A stretch of DNA of 64,000 nucleotides from Azophilus sp965220835 (GTDB lineage: Bacteria > Pseudomonadota > Gammaproteobacteria > Pseudomonadales > Azotimanducaceae). Made by a program: the position numbers and the translations under genes. Below, piece by piece: positions 58,663 through 64,000 of this stretch (positions within the stretch are counted from its first letter, which is position 1; each line of letters starts with the position of its first letter). A model generated the notes under the pieces. That model was not told where the DNA came from. It saw nothing but the letters and a program-made list of their open reading frames with translations, and searched no databases. The stretch is from positions 1,364,001-1,428,000 of the forward strand of contig OZ244842.1 in the NCBI GenBank assembly GCA_965220835.1, written 5' to 3'.

Positions 58663-59267
58663 CTGGCATGGCTTCTCAACTTGATAACGCACCCGCCGAG
58701 GAGGCCCCCAAAAGGCGTCGCGGAGCGGCAACTGCGCGCCTAGGGAACGTCGCTTTGACGCATCGAGTCCGGGCGCGTCCAACAACTGTCTTGGCGATTT
58801 GGGGAGCCAGTGCCGCCGTGCTGGTTGGCCCCGTGATAGTAGGTGAGATTGGCCACGTGCCAGGCCTGTTTGCCATTACATTGGCGTTTGCCGCAATGAC
58901 GAGCGTGTCTTTGAGGGCCACGGTGGAGATTGACTCTCGAGACCGGCTTACCATTCGTTATCTCTCCTACTCCTTTTCCGACAAACTGCAGAACATCCAG
59001 TTCGCCCCACGGCGGAAAGTCGATTTCCACCGCGACGCCCATCTCGGCATCAATAAACTCCACCGCGGAACTCGGCTGCCCAGCTTCCACATGGGTTGGT
59101 TCGTGCTGCGAAACGGTGCGGTCGCCTTTGCCTGCCTCAGCCGAAAGCGAAGAGCGCGAGTGCTCAAGACTCGCGACGGCTGTTACATTTTGGTGGACCC
59201 ACGGGTTGCACGGCGAATTCAAGCCATCGCCACAAAGTCCGGCCTTCCGTTCGCTGGCCGCGCATAG
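58659..59267 (+). CDS. membrane protein with bacterial PH-like domain
   Basis: A 202-residue protein with two hydrophobic helices (TTVLAIWGASAAVLVGPVIV, LFAITLAFAAMTSVS) and a C-terminal beta-rich domain (GTRLPSFHMGWFVLRNGAVA, RRARVLKTRDGCYILVDP) that resembles the bacterial PH-like fold (bPH_5 type). It has a GGGAGG Shine-Dalgarno. Function is unknown. It is convergent with moaE. Confidence 0.6.
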   Translation: MTGMASQLDNAPAEEAPKRRRGAATARLGNVALTHRVRARPTTVLAIWGASAAVLVGPVIVGEIGHVPGLFAITLAFAAMTSVSLRATVEIDSRDRLTIRYLSYSFSDKLQNIQFAPRRKVDFHRDAHLGINKLHRGTRLPSFHMGWFVLRNGAVAFACLSRKRRARVLKTRDGCYILVDPRVARRIQAIATKSGLPFAGRA

Positions 59268-59418
59268 CGCCAACACCAAGCCGGACTAGGGTTGCCGAAG
59301 CAGCCGGCGCCGACCTGCACGCGAACGGCCTGGCAATCATGGTCGTCGTTGACGACGCGTCGTGGACGACGCATTCAGGGTTTCGGTCATAGAGCGTGGT
59401 TCTCGGTGCTCCTGACGG

Positions 59419-59877
59419 CTATCGGCCAGCCCAACCCTTGGCCCGCTTCACGTCCAGCTCAGTCGCTTCCACCCAGCGGGTGTCGCCGCCGGCGGTTTCC
59501 CGCTTCCAGAAGATGGCGTCGGTCTTTAGGCGGTCGATGATGAACTCGCAAGCCGCCAAGGCGTCCGTGCGGTGGGCCGACGCGGTCAGCACCAGAACGA
59601 TCTGGTCCGTCGGCTGCAATCGTCCCACTCGATGAATGACTGTCACCGCAGCCAGGCGCCAGCGCTGTTCGGCTTCGGCAACTATGGCAGCCACGCTTCG
59701 CTCGGTCATGCCGGCGTAGTGCTCAAGCTCCAGGCTCGAGGCACTGTCGCCGAGGACCTCCCGCACCAAACCCACGAACGCGGCCACCGCGCCGACGCTG
59801 GCGTCAAGCCGTTCGCGAAGCGCTTGCCACTCACCGTCAATGGAGAAGTCGTCAGCCTGAATCCTGATGCGCTGCAT
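59419..59877 (-). CDS. moaE: molybdopterin synthase catalytic subunit
   Basis: A 152-residue MoaE that transfers sulfur from MoaD to precursor Z. GAVAAFVGLVREV, LELEHYAGMTERSVAAI, HRVGRLQPTDQIVLV and the catalytic Lys region AIFWKRE are conserved. It follows moaD by 6 bp. The moaA and moaB partners are not in the window. Confidence 0.95.
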   Translation of the reverse strand: MQRIRIQADDFSIDGEWQALRERLDASVGAVAAFVGLVREVLGDSASSLELEHYAGMTERSVAAIVAEAEQRWRLAAVTVIHRVGRLQPTDQIVLVLTASAHRTDALAACEFIIDRLKTDAIFWKRETAGGDTRWVEATELDVKRAKGWAGR

Positions 59878-59883
59878 GGCCGC

Positions 59884-60150
59884 TCAACCACCTGTTACCG
59901 GCGGCAGGAACGCCACCTCATCACCCGGCTTAAGCTCGACTCGCGCCGCACCGTCAACAAACTCCTGGTTGACGGCGATGCGCACGTTCTCGGCTGTCAG
60001 CGCCGCATAGCCGTCCGGCCCGAGCGCCGCTTTCAAGGCGGCCAGCAGAGAACCCAACCCGGCGGACGAGCCGGCCACGTCCAATGAGTAAGTCCAAGCC
60101 TCCATGCCCACAGCCTCCCTGAGTGAGGCGAAGAACAGCACTTGAATCAC
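59884..60150 (-). CDS. moaD: molybdopterin synthase sulfur carrier subunit
   Basis: An 88-residue beta-grasp protein ending in the Gly-Gly that carries the thiocarboxylate (FLPPVTGG). VLFFASLREAVGME and RIAVNQEFV are typical. Its ATG overlaps the moaC stop by 4 bp. Confidence 0.94.
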   Translation of the reverse strand: MIQVLFFASLREAVGMEAWTYSLDVAGSSAGLGSLLAALKAALGPDGYAALTAENVRIAVNQEFVDGAARVELKPGDEVAFLPPVTGG

Positions 60151-60632
60151 GGCCCTGCCTCCTCACGCCGCCAAATGCCGCTGCGGCCACCCTCCTTGTG
60201 CAGCAGGCGCACGTTTTCGATGGCCATGCCCCGGTCGATTGCCTTGCACATGTCATAGAGCGTCAAGGCGGCCATGCTGGCCGCAGTCAACGCCTCCATC
60301 TCCACGCCGGTGCGGCCGGTCACGCGACATTCCGCGGTGATGCGAACTTGGTCTGGAGGAACCTCTTCAAAGTCGATGGATACCCGGCTCAGGGGCAGTG
60401 GATGGCAAAGCGGAATCAACTCCGCGCATCGCTTGGCGGCCTGAATGCCCGCCACTCGCGCCACCGCCAATGCATCGCCCTTGGCAAGGCCGCCGTCGAA
60501 GATCTGCGCCAGCGTGCCCGCCTGCATGCGCAACCTGGCTTCGGCGGAAGCGATGCGCAGGGTCTCCCCTTTGGCGGACACGTCGACCATGTTTGCCTCG
60601 CCGCGGTCATTCTGGTGCGTCAGCTGGCTCAT
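60147..60632 (-). CDS. moaC: cyclic pyranopterin monophosphate synthase
   Basis: A 161-residue MoaC making cyclic pyranopterin monophosphate. MVDVSAKGETLRIASAEA, IPLCHPLPLSRVSIDFE, TGRTGVEMEALTAASMAALT and LYDMCKAIDRGM are conserved, including catalytic Lys/Asp. ATG 60632 is the family start; 90 upstream codons are an unrelated extension. moaCDE interrupts the icd-mnmA neighbourhood seen in relatives. Confidence 0.95.
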   Translation of the reverse strand: MSQLTHQNDRGEANMVDVSAKGETLRIASAEARLRMQAGTLAQIFDGGLAKGDALAVARVAGIQAAKRCAELIPLCHPLPLSRVSIDFEEVPPDQVRITAECRVTGRTGVEMEALTAASMAALTLYDMCKAIDRGMAIENVRLLHKEGGRSGIWRREEAGP

Positions 60633-60878
60633 GGCGCGAATTATAGCCCCGACGGACACCGAGGCATCCCGCAAGCGGGCTCTGCCCAGCGTCTCGATGG
60701 CGGGGAACCGCCCGCATTGTGGGGGAGAGCGGCGAGTGCAAGTGACGCTAAAGCGTGGTAACGTTCCCAACTGCCGGGGCTGTCCATCGAATCCGCCTGA
60801 GCGCCCTGTTTGCATAGGATTTTTCTCTGCCACTTGGTCGGCCTTCGGGTTCCGCCAAAGCCAATTGTTGATGCAGCC

Positions 60879-61994
60879 GTGCCGTCCCCCGAAAGCAACC
60901 ACATCATCGTTGGCATGTCCGGCGGTGTGGATTCCTCAGTGGCCGCCTTGCTGCTCAAGCAGCAGGGCCATCGCGTGTCCGGGCTGTTCATGAAAAACTG
61001 GGACGAAGACGATGGCGAGCCGTACTGCACCGCCAAGCAGGACCTGGAAGACGCAGCCAAAGTGTGCGATCGGCTGGGCATCGAACTGCATACGGCCAAT
61101 TTCGCCGCAGAGTACTGGGACGACGTGTTCAGCGCCTTCCTCCGGGAGTACGAGGCCGGACGCACCCCAAACCCGGACGTGCTTTGCAACCGGGAAATCA
61201 AGTTCAAGCAGTTTGCCCGCTATGCCGAAGCGCTTGGCGCGGACCAAACCGCCACCGGGCACTACGCCCGCATTGGCTTGCGCGGCGGTCATCTCCGGCT
61301 GCTCAAGGGCATCGACGCCGGCAAGGACCAAAGCTACTTTCTCCAAGCGCTCAACATACATCAGCTCTCCACGGCCGTTTTCCCCTTGGGGGGCATGAAA
61401 AAGGCCGAAGTGCGCCGCATCGCCCGCGAGCACGCTTTCCACAATCACGGCAAGAAGGATTCCACCGGCATCTGCTTCATCGGTGAGCGACGCTTCCGCG
61501 ACTTCCTGCACCGCTACCTGCCGCATAACCCCGGTCCCATGGTGGACGAGGCTGGCACCACGGTGGGCGAGCACATTGGCCTGCCCTACTACACCCGCGG
61601 CCAGCGCCAAGGCTTGGCCGTGGGTGGCTTGGCCGGGCGCAAGGAGGCGCCTTGGTACGTGCTTGACAAGGACATGGCAGCCAACCAGCTGATCGTCACC
61701 CAAGACCCCGCAGCTCTGTGCAACGACGGGCTGACCGCCAGCAACCTCAATTGGCTGGGCGAGCCACCGAGCTTGCCCCTGCGCTGCACGGCCAAGGTGC
61801 GCCACCGCCAGCCGGATCAAGCCGCATGGGTGCACGCCGATAGGCCGGGCACCGTGACGGTGCGCTTCGATGCGCCGCAAAGGGCCATCACGCCTGGTCA
61901 GTACGTCTGCTTCTACGACGGCGACATCTGCCTCGGCGGCGGCGTCATTGAGTCATTCATGAACTTTGCATCCGAGCGCGCGGCCCATGCGTGA
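60879..61994 (+). CDS. mnmA: tRNA-specific 2-thiouridylase
   Basis: MnmA thiolates U34 of Lys, Glu and Gln tRNAs using TusE sulfur. The 371-residue protein has the PP-loop GMSGGVDSSVAALLL, catalytic Cys in NPDVLCNREIKF and GICFIGERRFRDF, and KDQSYFLQAL. GTG 60879 gives the family N-terminus; an earlier TTG is in frame. It is followed by hflD and purB in the classical order. Confidence 0.96.
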   Translation: MPSPESNHIIVGMSGGVDSSVAALLLKQQGHRVSGLFMKNWDEDDGEPYCTAKQDLEDAAKVCDRLGIELHTANFAAEYWDDVFSAFLREYEAGRTPNPDVLCNREIKFKQFARYAEALGADQTATGHYARIGLRGGHLRLLKGIDAGKDQSYFLQALNIHQLSTAVFPLGGMKKAEVRRIAREHAFHNHGKKDSTGICFIGERRFRDFLHRYLPHNPGPMVDEAGTTVGEHIGLPYYTRGQRQGLAVGGLAGRKEAPWYVLDKDMAANQLIVTQDPAALCNDGLTASNLNWLGEPPSLPLRCTAKVRHRQPDQAAWVHADRPGTVTVRFDAPQRAITPGQYVCFYDGDICLGGGVIESFMNFASERAAHA

Positions 61995-62907
61995 CCTCGA
62001 CTACCGATCCTTGGCGCTGGCCGCCCTGTTCGAGGCACTCGTCGAAGTGCAAGACGCCGCCGAAGGCCGCACCCGAGGGGGCGACCCCTCGCATGAAGGA
62101 GCCCTCAGCCGGGGAGCGCGAGGGGAAGACCCCTCGCATGAAGGAGCCCTCAGCCGGGGAGCGCGAGGGGAAGACCCCTCGCAAGAAAGAGCCCTCAGCC
62201 GGGGAGCGCGAGGGGAAGACCCCTCGCATGAAGGAGCCCTCAGCCGGGGAGCGCGAGGGGAAGACCCCTCGCAAGAAAGAGCCCTCAGCCGGGGAGCGCG
62301 AGGGGAAGACCCCTCGCATGAAAAAACCCACAACCCGGAGCGCGAGGGGGAACCCCCAGCAGACGAAGCCACCAGCCGGGAGCGCGAGGGGCAGCCCCTC
62401 GGCGAAATCGACCATCTGCTCGCGCCGCTGTTCGCCATCGATGCGGACAGCGTGGCGGCCGTCTTCGCCACGCCCGCCCGCTACGCAAGGGGCGTCAAGA
62501 CCGCCGCCAGCGCCATCGTCGGGGAGCGCAAGGCGTTGCGCCTGCTCAACACCGCCTTTGCGGTGCTGGAGCTTGCAACATTGCTTCAGCGAGAGGACCG
62601 GATTGCCTGGCAGTTGAGCCAACGCTTGAGTGCCTTGGCCGATGCGCCCCGGGATGCGGCCCTGTTGCTGGCCTTGGACGAAGTCTATCAGGAGAGCATC
62701 GGCCGGCTCGGCAAGCGCATTCAGGTGAGCGGTGACCCCGCTGCCCTAAGGCAGCCCCAAGTTGCGGCGCGCATCCGGGCACTGCTGCTGGCCGCGGTGC
62801 GCTTTGCCTGGTTGTGGCGGCAACTCGGCGGGCGTCGGTGGCAGCTGATTGTCGGGCGTCGCAAGGCGCTGGCAGCGATGGATCAACTCAAGCGGCAACT
62901 CGCGTGA
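61987..62907 (+). CDS. hflD: HflD-family protein with tandem-repeat insertion
   Basis: HflD is a membrane-associated regulator of phage lambda CII lysogeny with an otherwise obscure role. The C-terminal part (GRLGKRIQVSGDPAALRQPQ, AARIRALLLAAVRFAWLWRQ) and N-terminal LALAALFEALVEVQDAA match the family, but 306 residues exceeds the usual about 210. The excess is about 110 charged residues (36-140) made of 15-residue repeats (EDPSHEGALSRGARG type). ATG 61987 overlaps mnmA by 8 bp. Confidence 0.85.
   Translation: MRDLDYRSLALAALFEALVEVQDAAEGRTRGGDPSHEGALSRGARGEDPSHEGALSRGARGEDPSQERALSRGARGEDPSHEGALSRGARGEDPSQERALSRGARGEDPSHEKTHNPEREGEPPADEATSREREGQPLGEIDHLLAPLFAIDADSVAAVFATPARYARGVKTAASAIVGERKALRLLNTAFAVLELATLLQREDRIAWQLSQRLSALADAPRDAALLLALDEVYQESIGRLGKRIQVSGDPAALRQPQVAARIRALLLAAVRFAWLWRQLGGRRWQLIVGRRKALAAMDQLKRQLA
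62074..62402 (+). repeat. 45-bp tandem repeat array inside hflD
   Basis: Five full 45-bp units (62074-62298) are followed by shorter, diverged units of 44 and 42 bp and a partial last one. Two unit types alternate (CATGAAGG and CAAGAAAG). Each unit contains CGAGGGG-AAGA-CCCCTCG, a 7-bp stem with 4-nt loop. The 44-bp unit shifts the repeat into another reading phase while the gene frame stays open. Confidence 0.92.
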
Positions 62908-64000
62908 AACCCGCCTTGACGCCGCTCACCGCCATCGGCGCCATTGACGGACGCTACCGCGCCAAGACCGAAACGCTGGCGCCCATCTTCAGCGAATATG
63001 GCTTGATTCGCTTCCGCGTCCAAGTCGAATGCGAGTGGTTCGCCACCTTGGCGGCGCTCTCCGAAGTGCAGGAGCTGCCGCCCCTATCAGCGGCCGCCGG
63101 CAAGGCGCTGAGTGCCGTGCATGCCGATTTCTCAGTGGCGGATGCCGAACGGGTCAAAGCCCTGGAAGCCACCACCAACCATGATGTGAAGGCGGTGGAG
63201 TACTTCGTCAAGGAGCGCATCAGCGAGATCAAGGGGCTGGCAGCGCACACGGAGTTCGTCCACTTTGCCTGCACCTCCGAAGACATCAACAATCTGGCCC
63301 ATGCGCTGATGCTCAAAGCGGCCCGCGAGGCGCTGCAGCCGCAAATGGGCGGTCTCATTGAGGCCATCGACGGGCTGGCACGGCAGGCGGGCAATCTGCC
63401 AATGCTGGCCCGAACCCACGGCCAGCCCGCTTCGCCCACCACCTTGGCCAAGGAACTGCGCGTGTTCAGCACCCGTCTTTCCGAGTCGCTGCAGGCCTTA
63501 AGCGCGCTGCCGCTGACGGGCAAGCTAAATGGCGCGGTCGGCAACTTCAACGCCCACGTGGCAGCCTATCCAAAAATCGACTGGCCCACCGTCAGTGAGC
63601 GCTTCGTCACCGGTCTCGGCTTGACCCACAACCCCCTTACCACCCAAATCGAACCCCACGACGGCTTGGCCGCGCAGTTCCACGCGTTCATGCGCTTCAA
63701 CACCGTGCTGCTGGACTTAGCCCGCGACATCTGGGCCTACATCGCCATTGACTACTTCGGGCAGCGCCCGGTGGCCGGCGAGACCGGCTCCTCAACCATG
63801 CCGCACAAGGTCAACCCCATCGACTTCGAGAACGCCGAAGGCAATTTGGGCATTGCCAACGCCTTGCTCGGCCACATGGCGGAGAAGCTGCCGGTTTCCC
63901 GCTGGCAGCGCGACCTGTCCGACTCCACCGTGCTGCGCAACATGGGCGCGGCCTTGGCCCACAGCAGCATCGCCTATCAGTCAGCGAACAAAGGCCTCGC
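62904..64000 (+). CDS. purB: adenylosuccinate lyase, 5' part
   Basis: PurB acts twice in purine synthesis, on SAICAR and adenylosuccinate. The 365 codons present include DGRYRAKTETLAPIFSEYGL, TNHDVKAVEYFVKERI, HFACTSEDINNLAHALML, RTHGQPASPTTLAKE and the superfamily signature SSTMPHKVNPIDFENAEGN. It starts at GTG 62904, overlapping the hflD stop (GTGA), and runs off the right edge of the window. Confidence 0.96.
   Translation, partial: MKPALTPLTAIGAIDGRYRAKTETLAPIFSEYGLIRFRVQVECEWFATLAALSEVQELPPLSAAAGKALSAVHADFSVADAERVKALEATTNHDVKAVEYFVKERISEIKGLAAHTEFVHFACTSEDINNLAHALMLKAAREALQPQMGGLIEAIDGLARQAGNLPMLARTHGQPASPTTLAKELRVFSTRLSESLQALSALPLTGKLNGAVGNFNAHVAAYPKIDWPTVSERFVTGLGLTHNPLTTQIEPHDGLAAQFHAFMRFNTVLLDLARDIWAYIAIDYFGQRPVAGETGSSTMPHKVNPIDFENAEGNLGIANALLGHMAEKLPVSRWQRDLSDSTVLRNMGAALAHSSIAYQSANKGL

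Noticed and set aside
62074..62402. Repeat array resembling a CRISPR
   Set aside because: Units are contiguous with no unique spacers and lie inside a protein-coding gene.
61991..62617. Second long plus-strand frame (208 codons) across the hflD repeats
   Set aside because: It is open only because the repeat unit length is a multiple of three; it lacks family similarity, while the hflD frame matches its family on both sides of the array.

Overview
This 64 kb window is a chromosomal segment of a GC-rich, Gram-negative gammaproteobacterium. It contains no rRNA, CRISPR array or phage structural genes, and one tRNA. Gene order supports the assignment: gacA-uvrC-pgsA, ftsK-lolA-rarA-crcB-serS-cysG, tusDCBE next to tRNA-Ser, aat-infA-clpA-clpS/cspD-icd and mnmA-hflD-purB all follow the order I recall from Pseudomonas-like genomes. 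The TonB receptor, LptFG, LolA and serine O-acetyltransferase fit a Gram-negative cell. Carnitine, glutaryl-CoA and luciferase-like oxidoreductase genes suggest a heterotroph with broad catabolism.

Layout. 1-5.97 kb: end of a TonB-dependent receptor, a PiT-like membrane protein, pgsA, uvrC and gacA, with a 187-bp terminal-inverted-repeat element between gacA and uvrC. 6.1-12 kb: gcdH and xthA (divergent), an LptA/OstA-like protein divergent from lptF-lptG, and a metallophosphoesterase. 12-15.4 kb: a coupled three-gene cassette (CDP-alcohol phosphatidyltransferase, nucleotidyltransferase-fold protein, polysaccharide/lipid flippase). 15.5-28 kb: cysE, a DsbA/FrnE-like protein, carnitine dehydrogenase plus beta-keto acid cleavage enzyme, acyl-CoA dehydrogenase, a ThDP enzyme, three luciferase-like monooxygenases and a zinc alcohol dehydrogenase. 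28-31 kb: pdxA, ribBX and a VapBC-like pair. 31.1-40.7 kb: a segment bracketed by direct copies of the tRNA-Ser 3' end, carrying a Rap1a-like gene, a multisubunit Mrp/Mnh-type cation antiporter operon, a duplicated tusD plus truncated tusC, and an oxidoreductase pseudogene. 40.7-64 kb: tRNA-Ser, a nucleotidyltransferase pair, the complete tusDCBE set, siroheme, serS, crcB, rarA, lolA, ftsK, aat, infA, clpA, clpS, cspD, icd, moaCDE, mnmA, hflD and the start of purB.

How genes work together. tusDCBE and mnmA belong to one pathway: sulfur is relayed through TusD, the TusBCD complex and TusE to MnmA for tRNA 2-thiouridine. Aat, ClpS and ClpA form the leucine N-degron route. moaC, moaD and moaE serve molybdopterin synthesis. 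The 31.8-39.2 kb operon encodes one membrane antiporter complex. lptF/lptG encode the membrane part of the LPS exporter.

The window is rich in small repeats. There is a 45-bp tandem array inserted in frame into hflD, a 12-bp tandem array in the signal region of the LptA-like gene, a related 12-bp run in crcB, paired 60-bp palindromic units between clpS and cspD, related hairpins elsewhere, and a MITE-like element. Other notable points are an apparent ATT start codon for cspD, a 623-bp tus duplication whose differences are confined to one short tract, and the tRNA-Ser-bracketed island. All calls come from reading the sequence; no database search was run.
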